Of a DNA stretch of 64,000 nt, positions 1-15,300 are shown piece after piece. Numbering within the stretch: the stretch's first letter is position 1; every line of letters begins with the position of its first letter. The notes below the pieces were generated by a model. The model was not told the origin of the DNA, made no database searches, and saw only the letters and a list, made by a program, of their open reading frames with translations. The translations under genes and the position numbers were made by a program. Origin of the DNA: Serinus canaria (lineage: Eukaryota > Chordata > Aves > Passeriformes > Fringillidae); NCBI RefSeq assembly GCF_022539315.1, contig NC_066316.1:25967245-26031244 (forward strand), given 5' to 3'.

Positions 1-230
1 TTAGACTTCAATACTAAGAATATACTATCAAATTAATTCTAGTGAGAGGTGTAGTTGGGACACTGAGAAGTTCTTATTGATGAAAATGCAGGATTTTTTC
101 AGAGTTTCTTTTTTTTTTTTTCCAGGTTTGTCTGTAGCACTGTATTTGCAAAAAGTACAAATGTGATTAGAGTAGAAAGATGAAGAATTAGACTAAAGAT
201 ACTAACTTCTCTTTCTTTTTTGTCACATAG

Positions 231-348
231 GGGAGTCGTGATAACATGAGTATTGTATTAGTTTGTTTTTCAAATGCTCCTAAGGTCTCAGAGGAGGCAG
301 TGAAAAAAGATGCTGAGTTGGATAAGTACTTGGAATCAAGGGTTGAAG
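231..348 (+). CDS. PPM1B: PPM1B exon with PP2C GSRDNMS motif
   Basis: Acceptor cacatag before 231 and donor gtaaga at 349. The exon starts in phase 0 with [15 protein letters not shown], ending the catalytic domain; the Asp of SRDN is a metal ligand in PP2C enzymes. It continues [22 protein letters not shown], the linker into the C-terminal helices, and ends one base into a Glu codon. Confidence 0.95.
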
Positions 349-3300
349 GTAAGAAATCTGCTTAGTTCACTAGATAGTGAACAAATCACAGTTTGATTGT
401 GATAGGAGTGTCATAACTATCTTGAGCATGAAAACAAAAGCTGTGAAAGACAATATGCCACTTTTATGTTAGGTTAAATTCAGGCCTGGTTATAACTTTG
501 AGCTTTTGTATGTCAGAAAGAATGTTTTAGGCCATGTGCTTAGTTTATCCTGATATTCTGCAAACATTTTCTTAATGGTAACTCCTAAGTTTTTAGTGCT
601 GTCTTCATAGGTAAAAATGCAACTACTGACCTTGCAGTGTGTGATCTTGCTATTGTCCTGCTTATGAAATATTAAAAGGAATATTTGTTTGTACTATTTC
701 TTGTCTTTTTCTGTGCAAGTTTTTGACAGAAAGAAAAAGTTGTACTTGGTTTTTGTGTCAGTGTCCCAGTAATCCAGATTGTTGGTGTAGCCACCCTAAA
801 TTGTAATATATATGCATGACAGTCCTGATTTTTTAAGTTTTTCTAAGCCTTCTGAAGTTTACATTCCTGCAACGAATTTTCTCACATACTTAATGTCAAT
901 AACATATTGTTTGCATTCTTTTAGAGCAGAGGAGAAATTTGATAGACTGCTGGTTTATCCAGTGTCATTGGAGAGGTGGCATTTTCACCCTCCAATCCAC
1001 TGTCACTTTTAGAAATCTATAAATGTTAGAGTCAGAAAATAAAAAGTCTCTTTTTACATTGGAAAGAGCAGCAAGTCTGCATTGTGTTGTTTTGTGTCCT
1101 ATAGTGACATTCAGGTATGAGTTATCTCTGGGCACACACCTGTTGTGTGTGGTGTCTTTTCCTCTTGTTTAAATGGGATCTAAATTGAACTGGGTTGTAT
1201 ATTTGTAATTTCTGTTGAGATTAGAGAGCGCTAGTGGTCACTTCAAATGCTAACTCCAGGCCTGTTTCTTGGAATTTGGCTTACATCCCAGGTTTCCTAG
1301 ATGACACTAGTTAAGATAAATACCTGTTATCTTCTGTGTCAGAGTAGACTACATGAGCTGTTAATAGGCTCTGGGAGAGAGCCAGGAGCATTTGCCTTCA
1401 CTGGCAGCAGTCAGGTGTGCACATTGGTTACAGGTTAGTATTGCCAGATTCTTGGTGGCTGCTCTCTGTTAGCAAATAGGTGAAAAATATATGGAACTGC
1501 AGTGGATTTTATTGCTTTTATAAGTGAATGTTAAGATCAATAGAAAAGCTGTCAAATAACTTGTGATCAGAGTGTCTGGATTAACTAATCTATTAACTGA
1601 TTATTTTTAGCTCTGTTATCACATTTAGCTAAATAGTACATATACAAAAAAAAAAATTAGTTGCAAGTTTGTAGTCCAAACTGATGTGGAGTCATTTCAA
1701 ATATAACTCAAAAGGATTGTTTAGCTTAAGTGCTTCAGAGAAATTAATTGCTTCAAAGCTTGAACTTCTGTTGCTTCAGCTCTTGATTTTTTTTTTCTCC
1801 TGCTTGAATTCCCTGTGTCATTTTGTGTTTTGCTAATTGGACAGAGTTCAAGGCCTTTAAAAGGCAAGTATTTAGCAAGAAATGACAGCATATTTGAGAA
1901 ATTCTGACAAGGAGTGGAGAAACTAAATTAGACAAACTTCAGAAGAACTTGAAATATCTATCTGATTTTTAAGAAATTTTTTGCGTTCATACTTTCTATG
2001 AAATTGTAGTTTTGATACAGTCTCCTTAATTAAAAGGAAAAAAAAGTTGTGGGGCTGCAGTTTACCTTACACACATGCCTTGAATATTATTAGTTCAGAA
2101 AGGATAAAGGCCTTAGCAAAATATTTCAAACCACTAAGCAGCATGAGGAAAATTGTTTAGAAATATGTTGGAATTTTTAAAAACAGTATCTGATTTAAAG
2201 GTTTAAGTAGTGAGCAGGAATCTATCATCTCAAGTGTTGGAGTAGGTTAAAATTTTGGAAGGTGGAGTTTCTTTTTGGTTACGACAATTGCCCTTTGTTT
2301 TCATCTTTTAACTTAGTGTAGAAAACAATGCATAAAGGAGTTGTGCCTGAAAGGTTTAAACTGTCTGCAGCTCTAAAAATATAAAGCCTGATAGATATGT
2401 TGTGACACTGATAATATGGATTTGTTTAAAATGCCTTTCTAGAGGCTGACTATTCCTTTCAAAAAGCAAATAATGGTGTTGGAACACAAATTAACAATAA
2501 CAACATTTAAAAAAAATTATTAATGAGGTAGCAGCTCACAAGTTAAATGCAGTTGGCTGATAGCCAGTAACAATTATATTTATACCTGTAGTAATAACAT
2601 TCTGAAAAATATAAGGTTGTCTTGGAACTACCAAGCTGCAAAGATAGATGTCAAAAATGTAAACTATGAGTTCTCTTGGATATCCTCCACTTTCACTAAG
2701 TGACTTATATTAAGTCAGGGCAACATTAGAACTTAGTATAAAGTCCTCTGGGACTTTCTGAAGCAATTTTAGTTTGATCACTGGTGTTTGTTCTTAATGA
2801 ATACACACTGTTCTGTTTCTGTTCTCTTGTGGGCCTTAAATTTCAAGCTGACTCTACAAACCCATCCAACTTTTTAGGCAGCAGAGTTTTTTCACTACTA
2901 TACTTGGGCATTTTAAGCTCAGGATCAGGGAGAATAGTGTTTAAGGCATGGTTTTGTTAGATGTAAAAAAGTAAAAAAAAAAAAAAAAAGAGTTGAAAAG
3001 CAGTTTAATACTTGCATGTGTAACATTTGTGCTCTGTACATTCATAAGTGGAATCCTGAAATTTTGTATATTTGTATAATGAGTTAATAGTTCCCCAAGA
3101 TCTTTCCAGAGTTCTTAAAAGAGAATTATTGTCTTAATACCTAGAGATACTTTTTTATTTTAACAGATTGATTAAAAATAAACTCAGCAAGTCATTGTTT
3201 ATAGAGATACCCAGTGAAGAAATATGTACCCATGCTCTGTTGCTCGTTGGGGTTTTGAGGTTGACGGAATGTGAATAACTGCATACCAGAGCTGCCACTT

Positions 3301-6300
3301 GTAGAGTATACTGAAATATTTAATGAGGTTAAGCTTGTGCCTGAGTCATTTATGACTCTGAGCACAGCCCTGCTTCTCATTTGAGTCATTTAATTGATCC
3401 ATCTCCAAAGCACAATCACAGAATTACAGACTGGTCTGGGTTGGAAGGGGCCTTAAAGATCATCTAGTTTCACTGCCACTGCCATGGATGGGGCACCTTC
3501 CACTGGTGTTGGGCAGTTGTGATGTTATGCTAGGTCACTTTTTTCTTACTGCCCTTTGCAAATACTTTCTGCTCTCTTTTTCAGAGATCTAAAGTTTGGT
3601 CCCACAAAGTGAAAACTACAGAAGTCAGTTCAGTTCTCTAATATGTTTCAGTTTATTTGAAAGGGTGTATCAGAATTGCAGTTAGTAACAGACAAACCAC
3701 AGAACTCCACAAAACCCAGGAAACCACTAACCCCAGAATCATAAGTAGGGGCACATGATCTGTGTAGGCTTAAAGAGTCTTGCTGATATACTCAGTTAAT
3801 CCCCTAAGTTGGATGATGCATTTTACATATGTGGAATATGTATAAAACTCATTGTCATAATCTGATAGCTGGGCATGAAAGGAGGAGCTGGAACATGGAG
3901 AACTTGTAATGCTGTCTGGTTGGGGACCTGGGTTATATAAAATTGAAGTAAAATGTTACCTGAATCTTCAAAATGCCTATCCATGAGTGAAGAGTTGGGC
4001 TGTAAGTGAAAAGTGTTTCAGAGATAAAGTAGTAGACTTTGACATGGACTTTCATGAATATACATATATAATAATATCAGGAATTATTCTTTAAGTGTCT
4101 GAATTATATTAGCAATGCAAATCTAACTGTAGCATTATTCTTAACATCACAGAGATTAAGCTGAAAACTTTGTAAATGTCCATAAATCTGTTTCTGAAAA
4201 AATTTGGTTTCTTTCTCTGGTGGCCTTTGTCAAGCACATCCCCAGTGTGTACCTGCTAACTGATCTCTGGTGACAGTGGGTCATGCGTGCTACTTTGCTT
4301 TATTCTCAATTTTCTGTCCGAAAGCTTTTTTTTTTTTTTTTTTTTTTTTTAAGAGAGGAAACAAGTTCTAGATAAAATTACTCACTCTAATACCAGGAAA
4401 ATAAAAAGATAAATATTAGTTCATCCAGAAATCTTGGTTTGCCACCTTCTAGAAATGGAGAGAAGATGCTTATGGTTCAGTTCAGCACTCCCTGAGAAGT
4501 TATTATACAGTACAAATGTATATGTTTCTAGTACCAAGAAACATACAGCAATCTTAAGCTGTGATTGCTTTAATTCCTTCTTAAGAAGATATAAAACCCT
4601 TATGCTTGCAATAAATATTTAGAAATTTCTTGCATTTGTAAACTTTTTCTTATTACTCATTCTTGCTATTTGTCTACTTTTCCTGTGTATAGAACCAGCT
4701 CTTGGTATAAAAAGTATATTTTCATAAGAAATTGTTCCTGTCAAATGTATCTCAGCAAAATTATATTATAGCAGTACAATTACTTCTAACTAAGTAGAAC
4801 TGAACAAAAGGATGCAATTTATAAGAGGAGTTGTGGCTAAATTGTGTGAGCATGTGTGGAAGAAGTGATCAAAATCCTAAGATTTAGGCATACTTACTCA
4901 GCTATCACTTCCTTTGCTTGCCATGATTTATCCTTAATGGATGGATGGATGATAATACACATCCAAGTTTTGTAGAACAGTCTTTAGTTTTAATCACTTC
5001 TAGTAGTAGTGCACATATCTGATTCTTTGCAAAGATTGTATGGTGCTGGCTTAAAACTGGGACTTGGAAGTGTAATTTGTTAGAAGGTAATGTAATTATC
5101 CTACAAGTGATTGCTTTGAGGGATTACAGATGTGCCCCATACAAAGGGGGTGAGTACCTTGCAAAGCACTTTGTTCATCTTGGTAGTCATAAGAGAAGCC
5201 TGAATGGCACTTGCTTCTTAGATAAGTGATAGACATCAAGAAAGATTTAAATACTAGGAAACTTGGGATGAAGGGTTTGAGGTGGGTAGGTGGTGTGCTT
5301 TTCTGCTAACTTAAGAAATTCATAACTTGCAGGCTCCAAGTGAGTCACCCAGAATATAATCAATTGTAAGAAAATTAAATTATTTGTTTCTTATGTTTGG
5401 ATAGTAGCCAAGATACAGAATGACTGAAGTTGTTTTAGGATGATACTTGAGAGGGTTCATTCTTAATTCTTCTTAAAGAGAGTTTTATCTAGAACAATGT
5501 CTACAGGAAATAGCACTCAATTCCTTAATTTAGTGGATTTTCAGAAAAAATATTCTCTCTTAAAAATAGAAGACTCATGCATACAACTCCAAACCTTTTC
5601 ATGCCATGGTTGAATGAGTAGAGGCTGATGACTGGAAGCTGGTAGCATTACACCTCTGTGAGTGTATACACAGATATTATACCTTCATCTTAATAGCAAC
5701 CCTGATGAAAGAGAATATGTGAACATTTACTTCAGTTCAGGCAGTTCTTTTCCAAGCTAGAAGAACTTAGAGGCTAAAAGCACTGGACTTGAGTTGTATG
5801 TCAGCTTTGAAAATGGAGTATAATTTAAAATTATTATTAAAATAAGTATTTTTAATTATTCCTCATCAGTTCCATATTCTGTTTTGGCCACTTGAGTGCT
5901 AATATTATCTCTCCATTATGTATCCTCTTGATTGCTTGGTGGTCCAAGTGTTTGTGCACTGGAGATTCAGTGCACAAACAGTGAATATCTAATAATATCA
6001 GGAATTATTCTTGAAGTGTCTGAATTATATTAGCAATGCAAATCTAACTGTAGCATTATATCTTCACCTTTGAAGATACAAGGTGTTACTGACAGGGAGG
6101 CATGCCAGAATCCTGGGAAGCATTGGCTTTATGACATAGAGCATGTTGCATTGCAAAGGGAACCTAACTGAAACAGACTGCCAGCTGCTCTCTTTTACAG
6201 AGAGAACAGGCTGCTATCTCCAGGGTATTTCATTCAGTTCACAGTCTGCTTCTAAATTTCTCTTAGAGAGTAAGGCTTCATGCATACTGGAATGACAGAC

Positions 6301-9300
6301 TATGAATTTAAGCTCTGTTCTATCATGCAAAGGTTGTTAACCTAAAATGCAAACCATGTTTTCCTGTTTACATGTAACTTTTTCATAATGCCTCTGTTAA
6401 AAAGTGATAATGTCTTATATTTCAGTGTCTTAGCCAATGGGTGGTATTAATTCAGGATTTCTTGTGTTTTTAAATTAGAAATTATGGAAAAAGCAGGTGA
6501 AGAAGGAATGCCTGATCTTGCTCATGTTATTCGTATTTTAACTGCAGAGAATATCCCTAATTTACCACCAGGAGGTGGTTTAGCTGGCAAGTGAGTATAG
6601 TACTAGAATTTCTTGAACTGTTAAATTCACTGACACTCTTTCATTTAATGTTTTAAAGTTTTCTTATTGTAATAGCTATACTCAAATCAAGTTTTTTATG
6701 TTTGAACTTAATTTACCTTTTGCCGTATATAGACATTTGTTTCATTGTTTCCATTCCAGAATGGTAAAGAGGAAACATCTAATCATATTGTACATAACAT
6801 ATTAATTTATACATAACATATTAATTTATTATTTCCATGTGGCCATTAAAAAAATGTAGTCTTGGCTTTTTACTGCTTTACTACATTTGTTAAGAGCTAT
6901 CAAACACATCAAAATGATTATCAAAAAGGCCAGGAGATGAGTTTTCCTGATGTCATGTTTTCCCAACCATTAAATGTCCATTATAAGCTTGAAACAGTAA
7001 TTATTTGCTCATCAAACATTCTCATGAGAAATTTTTTTTATTTGTTTAGTCTGAAACTGAATGGTGGATAACCAAGAATATTGAAATACAATATGCATCT
7101 TAAAACTTAACAGGAATAAACCTTCATAAATTACATTGGCTTTCTGGGGAGCCCAATGGTAATGTTCTAGGAACCTATAACTTAAAGATTTTAATGAAAA
7201 GAATTCAGGATTGCATAAACAATTGTTAACCTGGAATTCCCCAGACAGTAGGACTGATTATTGTTCTCTAGCATAGAGCATGTTGTTTCTAGAGTATTTG
7301 TATCTAACAGAATATGAAGTCCTGTCCTGTGAGTATTTGTGTGTGTGTACATCTATTTTCATTGCATGTACTTGTTAATGAGCACTGTTTGCCATGATTA
7401 TATCTCTCTGGCCTTGGAAGTATCTGTACATTCTGGGCCTTTTTCTTCACTTGTATGCATTTCAGGCATTCAGGGAAGTTTTGGTGTGCCTGTTCTTCTT
7501 GGTGCCTCCCAACTACTGTGTTTTGTTGTTTTGCTCATTAATAAATACATCATGTACTGCTGCACTATTCTGGACCCCTGACATATAAATTCTGTTTTAA
7601 TTTGTTGTGAACCAGGTTGCATTTTTCATGGACTTGGTTCAGAATTTGCATTTTGGTGCCTTTCTCTTCATCTTGACTTTTAAAGTCCTCTGACTTCAGG
7701 GATGTACCTGCAGTTTCTTTCAAGAGAATGTTATTAAGTAACTTCTTGTTATTAAGTGTTAAGTAACTTGTTCTTGGCCTCCGAACTTGGGTCAAAGACG
7801 GGCAGTGACATATGTAAGTTCATTTTACTTGCAGGAAATTAATGAAAGTATTGGAAAAAAATACACAGTACATTCATTTGGATTGTAGTAACTTAAAACT
7901 TTTGTCCTAACACGAGGATATTCTTTTTGTTGAGGTCCTTATCCTGTGATGTTACCAGGTCACAAAGTTACACTTTGTCCTTGTGTTTGAAGTCTAAGAT
8001 CTTGCTCAAACAGGTTGCAAAGAGATCTTGTCTGTGGCTGTAATCCATGGTTTTAGCACCAGTTAAAGTTGCTCCCAATTTTTAGTATGTCTGAGCTGGA
8101 GAATTGCAATTCAGTGTTACTATGACTAGAGTCTGTTTGCAAACCTTAGGAACTCCTTAAGTAGCTCCATTTCTATTGGCACTGTATAATTCCTTCCTTT
8201 AAGCTTCTCACTTATGTAGAAGCCCCTGCTGGCCCACTCTTTGAGACAGGAGATGTATGGGTCAGCTGATGGTGCTGTTTTATCCTAGAAAATCTTACTC
8301 TCCAAAACTGCTTTCTGGCTTCACTCCAGTCCCCTTGTGATTTCAAATGCTGCCTCAAGAATGGAGTTTGTTGCTGAAGTAAAAAAAAGTCCTGAGCTAC
8401 TCTGGCACCTGTACCTAAGTAGTTCCACTCAAAATCTTGCTCCTGAGTTTTCCCATCAAAGAAGAGCACAGAGAAATACACTGGTGAAAGAAAGAAAAGT
8501 GAATTTAAAAGATTGGATAATTCCCAAGTAGCTTATTTTTATGTCTTTTTAAACCCACTGCAGTGGCTGCCTCCTGCTTCTGTAGCAGGCTTGCTTGGAC
8601 TGTCCAGGCATTTTCTGTTACATTGGAGATGCCTTTGCTTTATGTAGTACAGACATTTAGTCAGAATTATGCCATTCCTATATCACTAAATGGAGAGAAC
8701 CCTTTCCTATAGCATTGGCAAAAATATTCAGTTTCTTTTCTCTAGGAAGATCTTCCATCAATTCCAGTGGATCCCATACTGCCTCAAATATGCAGCCTTA
8801 CCAGATTTCTTAAATATATTCAGAAGAAGCCTCATCAAACTTGTAGCATCCTCAGTATTCTGGGGCAGAAAGTTCTGTTGCACTGAGAGCCCTGTGTATT
8901 TGAGACATTTGCTGCTGTTTTGACATCTGATGCCCTTATGTTCTTTAGAAAAGTCAATAGCTGGTGCCCCTCATTCTGTAAGACACAATTTTTAGAGATC
9001 TTGGTCATTTCCAGACTTAAGAGTCTTAGTCTGCGTAGCAGTTCTTTTTTGTTGAAGCTGTCAATAACTTTGATCATATTTATTATAACTGTCTGAATGT
9101 TTGCCAGTTTTAACTTTGATTTGAAATGTGAGTACATAACCTTTTTTGCATCAGAAGTCCGTTTATATGATGGGTTTATTTTTTATGAAGTACTTTTTAT
9201 GAAGTACTTATTTTGACTGCCTGTGAAGGTGAGGCCTTAAATGGCACTGCTACAAAAAAAAAGTCTGGCTAATAGCTTTGGTGTTTTAGTTTCTGCAGTG

Positions 9301-12300
9301 TGAATAGACAATAGAAAACACATCTCAGGGATTATATACTCTGCATATCACACTTTACAACCCATCTACAAAATTTTAACCTGCATATATGTAATAAAGG
9401 TGGGGGAAAACTGAACTGTCTTCAAGTTCCACATCCAGAAATAAGGAAAGAAAACTAGCAAACTTGAAGAATTTGTTCATAACAAGCAAAATATAGATTT
9501 AAATGTTACTCTTGACAAAATCTTAATATGCAGCTCTAAAAAGAGGTGGATCATGGAGAGGGTAAGGTAAGAAAATGGTTTTACTTTGCTCAGTCTTTAC
9601 AAATCTTAACCAGTTGCTAGATCCCCAAATTCTTATTGAAAGTGAGTAAAGACACAGAGCGGGTTTCATCTTTTTAGAAGGGAGGTTAAAAGAAAAATAC
9701 CTTAAGCACTTCAAAATGCATACTCTGATCAAACTTTTCTCAATGTTTTGAAATCCTTTGTTTTGCTTAATTTTTTAAAAAACTTCTCTTTTTAGGCGTA
9801 ATATTATTGAAAATGTTTATACTAGGCTGAATCCACACAGAGACAATGAGGGGGTAAGTTCCCATTTTGCTTGATCTTTATTAATGTGAATATCAAAGTT
9901 GTCATACATTAAACAAAAGTGTTTGTCACTGGGACTAAAACAAAATACATATTGTAACATACCTCTAATTTTTACCTTGCTTTGGATGCATTTGATATAG
10001 AAGTTCTTCCTCTAAAAGACAGAAAACTGACACCCAGTTCTGAAAGATGTTTTCAGCATTTAAATGACTACCACTTTCTCAGTCAAACCTGTGAGGCAAC
10101 AGTGCAGGGTTTTTCTAAGCTATGGTTTATAATTGTAAAAAATTAGTAGTCAGCAAATCCATTGCCTAACTAGCTTGTTATCTCTACTGTCCAGAAATGT
10201 AGTACAAGAGGGGCAAACACACTTCCTGTTGTCTTCTGTAAGAAGGCCTGGGTACACTGAATATAAAAGACTACAAAACTGATATTGACTATTTTCATAG
10301 CATTTACACTATCTTTTCTTGTCCCATCTCTACTGATCTAAGAAAAAGTAATTTTAGATTACTTCAGTTATGAGTTCTAAAATGGCTTACATTCTTCTTA
10401 CCATTTCCTACGAAGCTGAATTTTAAATAGTATGTTGAAATCTGGTTTATTGTACCTGTAAACCTGATTATTAGGTAGCTCTTAGTATTAGTGTAAGTAA
10501 TACCTGGTGTTTCTATCAATTGTGGTTAAATTTGTTTAAAAACTGCGGAAAACTGAAGAACTGATAAAAAACATCAGTGCTGGTACACGTTGTCATTTCC
10601 TGTGCAGTTTATGTGAACTGTTTTGTGGAAGTACCATTCCTATTCTAGTCAATCCTTTGTAATATTTTTTTTTTCTGAGAAGGCTACAAGGCCCTCAGTC
10701 AGGTAGTTATTACAGTAAATGGTGTTGCACTTGAAATACTTTGAAATTATCAATTGCACACCTTGAGATAGTAAATATGCAGTCTCACAATTGTTACTGT
10801 GTCTTTCCCATTGTCCTCTTTTCTTAACTGCCTAGATTTGATTTATTGTTTTCAGTCAGAAAGCTTGTGTGGGTGGAAGGGGCCACTATTCTGTTAGGGT
10901 ACAAATGGAGAAGAAATCTTTTAACTTGTTAATTTTTTAGGATTTGTTCCTTTGTCTAGTTTGAAAGTCATAGGATATCCTTTTTTCATTTCACTTCCAA
11001 GAAATTGTGCAACAGTACTCCAAACCAAGATATGCAAAATTTTCCTCTTTTCAGCTTCTTTAGTCCTTCAGGAAACTCTGAACTTCTGTCAGCCTGCTAC
11101 TACTTTAGCCAGAACTTCCCCTGCTTTTTGGGGAAAAGTTTCTGGTATATGTGGCTTCTTTAAAAATTAAATAAAAAATAAAACAGCATAGGTTTTACAA
11201 ATTAATTGGTATTTTGAGAAAAAATCCTGAATGTTTGTCTAATGGTTACATTTTAGAAATGTTATATGCCATAGTTGCATTTATGATGCACCTGGTCTCA
11301 GTCTAGATTTACTTCCCAATAGCTGTGCAAGTTTGCTGTAAGTCCTAATATGTAGTACAGCATCTGTTTGTCTATTGGCTCCTTTCAGGAAATGTTTGTG
11401 CATCATCCATTTTAATTTAATAAAATGAGATAGCTAACCTAAATATGCATTTTGCTCATAAGAAAATATATCATTAACAGCTTTGACCTTTCTTGCCATT
11501 AAAATCCCAAGTAGCTGGTTTAGCTTTTAATTTGGTTTCTTTGAAAAGAGATTTGAACAATAGACTGCAGTCTGCTTCCTAAATTTTTCTTACATTGATA
11601 TAGAAGTGCAAATCTCAGATATGTGTTTTAAATAGAGTGGTTTAAATTCTAGTTTGAGCTTGTGATAGCATGTCATTTGCCACCTTTGTTCTTTTCATCC
11701 TAAGTGGTACAGGCCCAGAGCAGTTTGAGAGGATAAACTCCCCCTTGGTGAAGGATAGAATTGCTGTTTGCATCTTCCCAGCAAGTTATCTTAATGTCCT
11801 TGAAGTGGATAAATCTGGTGTGCCTCATCTGAGACGATGAAAACATGACTTCCTTGCTGGTCTTACTCAGTCTCAGGTGTATGTGTGGTGATCTTGTAGC
11901 CTTCTGGATACTGTAGTGTCCAGAGATGTAAAGGGAAGGAAGCTGTTCAGTTATTCAACATCAGACTCTTCAGAATGTCTACACACAGTGATAGTGTTGC
12001 TACACATCTCACATTTAAGCAGGAAGCAAAGGCAGGAAGGAAACATACAGTATATCCCAGTGATGACATTGCCAGGTGAGATTGAAATCTGGCCAATGAT
12101 GCTCCTGTTTAAACTAGTATGAGGCAAGAGCAGATGTTCATATGAAAAATTGTGTGCTAGAGACATGGATGCTGAGTCTGCAGAGCACAAAGGCACACTT
12201 GCACCTGAGCATCCTCCCGATGTGTGTGGTCAGCAGTGCACCCTTGTCTGCTGAGAGTGGGTGTTGTGCAGAACACTTCTGTTGCTGACTGGGAACTCTG

Positions 12301-15300
12301 CCTGTGGCAGTCATCTTCCATCTTAGGGTGGTATATAAGACTAGAGCAATTTCAGTCATGGCGAAATAGTAATGTTGTTAATTGCTAAAATATTAATGCA
12401 AATGACTAAAAAAAAAGCTCTCCAAACCACGCAAACAACAACCCAAACAGTCAGATGAACTTTTGCAATTGAGAGTGTGGCTTCCTTCTAAAGACTATAC
12501 ATTTTAGTGTCTAACAATTTTAAAATCTAACAATTTTAAAATAGTTACTGTGAGTTCATGTGAACTGGATCATAATAGCTTTGCAAGTTTGTTCTTAGTA
12601 TATAATTTAAACCTTGGTTTTATCGGTTTCTAGGTTAGCTTTGTTTTACTCAGCACTGTAGATGTTTCAGGTAGTGTTGCACTTGGATTTTGTTTTTTGA
12701 TTATCCAAACTAGTGATAGTAGATTTTTATTCTTCACACATGTGTTTTCTGAGGAACCTTAACATAGAGCCTAAGTAAGGAGATGTCATACAGAGCAAGA
12801 GTCTGAGAAAGAAAAGAATCCTTACTTACAGCAGTATCCAGAGATCACTAGTCTGACTTGAGGGTATAGCACTCCTAAGTTTTTTCTGCTAGGAATCTCA
12901 GCAGATTACAAGTATTTTATAAATCCAGGGCTGGAGAGAGCCCTGCACTGTGGTTGCAATGAACAGCTTTACCCTTGTTTGAACAGAGACTTCTGCTATA
13001 AATGTGGTGCCTTGTGCCTTTACAAATATGAGTGAAAGCACAGAAATGGATTATGTATTGGGGCCTGATGCTTTCAGATCTTTCAAGGGAATTTAAAAGA
13101 AGGTTTTCATAGCTAAATAATTGTTAGCACTGCAGTGTTACAATGCTACTGAAGAGTTGTTCTAAAGTACTACTCTTTCTCTCTGCTAAAGTACTACTGT
13201 TTCTCTGTGACTCTACTCCTACCATTTTAATTTTTTGATGTGTTCCTAAGACTAGGAGACTACTATCCAATTAGACTACTTCACTGTATGTATATATCCT
13301 TAAACACAAGAAAGATTGTTAAAATTGCAGTGGCTGTATTAATGGCTTCAGTGGCATTTGCTTAAAGCTGCCTTTGAGAATCTTAGTTGAAATCAATCAT
13401 ATTTCTCTCTTGTTTTTGCTAATAATACCCTCTGGCAGTTGGCTGAACCCAATCATGTGCCATTAAGGGCTGCTACACATAAAAAAATGTAAATGGACAC
13501 AACTCTTACATCATTCTCACAACATTACAAATCCAGTCTTTAATGCATAGCAGCCCTTTTCATACACATAATTCAATAGCACAAAACTTGTGTAAAAATT
13601 GTGAATACTCATGTTGAAAATAGCTAGCACAAATTTATTCCTGACTTTATGGCCAGTAGCAGTTGAGTTGAATTGAAATGTGAAGGAAGGCAAATGCTAC
13701 CTTGCACAATAACCATAGTTTTCAGGGACCTGTTCCAACCACACATCATTAGAGAGAAATCTCCGTCTATATGGCGTATAGTATATAAAAGAGGCAATTT
13801 CTGTCCTACTGTCTGTGGGGTTTCTTGTCTGTTAGCACTGAGGGACACAAGGGAAGCATGAAATAGCCTGCTGTGAAATAGGGTGCAAAGCCATGCAGGA
13901 TGTGGGTTTGAATATCAAACGCTAACAGCATTGCTAATTCAACTCCTACCAGCATTTCAATTGCTTAGGAGCCTCAGGGCTGCTATTATATTGCTTATTG
14001 CTTTTACTCTTCAGTGTTGCATGGAGCAAAATTATTCACTTCAGTCTGCCAAAGGAATTTTTAAAGATCTCGGTATTGTGAAATGTGGAAATTTCAGGGT
14101 GTATGTGTGCTAATGTCAACCTCAGAGCAAAACTGCTGGAGTAGACGAAATATGGAATTTAAATGTTCCCTGAATTTTAAAAAACTGGAAGTCTTCAGCT
14201 ATGTTACCCTGTTTAATATTAGCTAGGTATATACATAACTTAGGTTTTTTTCTTTGTCAAACCAAGAAACAGGATACATCTGTAGCCTCTTCTTAGTGCC
14301 CTGGGTTTTTGCTGACATTGTGCTTGTAAGGTGTTAAAGCAGTTCCATTTCATACACTAAAACTATCTCCTTTATCTTGCTTCTCCTCTCTGTGCTCTTG
14401 AAGACAAGAGTATTGAATTATTGAATATTCTCTTGAATATTTTCATATTTAAATGTGAAAATGCTAGTACATGGGAGTCAAAACATCTCAAACCAAGACC
14501 AGCAAACAGACTGTGAAAGTCTGTCTCTTATTTCCTGAACAAATTAAACTTAGAGGGATGCCATTATATGCAGTAATACTCCTTTTTGTGGTAAAATTGT
14601 CCCCATTTTAACTTGGACTGTGTTAATCAGTCTTGGGGCCTTTATTCCAGCAGCATTACATAGAGCATGCAGAATCTTACTGATCCCAAGGTATTTTCTC
14701 AATACTGCTATTAAGCTTGTAAATGAATGACAGCAGTACTTGTAGTTAGGAAGCTTTTGGATTACATGACAATAAAATGAGGTCAGCATGAAAACAAGGC
14801 AGACTGGATTGTCCTTCTAATGTCTTGAAAATCTGCCAGCTTCCAGAGATAGTTTCATTTGTCTAGATTGATAAGTTGCTAGATACTAATAATTTAAAAT
14901 GTACTGTTCCCTTAAAGCAACAGTACTGCTTTAGCACTTGAAAATGAAAATACCTAGTATCAATGTCAAAGCATTTTAAGTCTGTCACCAAAAAGCACAA
15001 TATTTTTTTCAACTGAAGGCTCATAACCAAGCAGGTCATTTGCTGAGGAGACTTCCATTCCTTAATCAGCACTCAATGATCAGATTTTGTACTGAAGGTT
15101 CTTAGGTTTGACATTAAATAACTGTTCTACCTGCTAATTTTTCCAGGCAATACACAATCTGCCCAAAGGTGTGTCTTATGTTGTTCAAATACCAGCATTC
15201 CCCATGCTCACGGGTAGCTGCTTGCTTTTCTGGTGGCTTCATGCATGCAAAAATCACAGAGTGTTCACTAAAACACTGAGCGTTTATTTTGATGTGATGC

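Larger units (their letters stand above)
349..6478 (+). other. PPM1B: PPM1B intron with CR1 fragment and a duplicated 70-mer
   Basis: Intron between the first two exons in the window. It holds a small CR1 remnant (3411-3520), a 25-base T run (4326-4350), a poly(A)-like run near 2972-2989, a perfect hairpin (5949-5980), and two copies of a 70-bp sequence (4069 and 5990). No exon or RNA gene is recognised in the rest. Confidence 0.8.
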
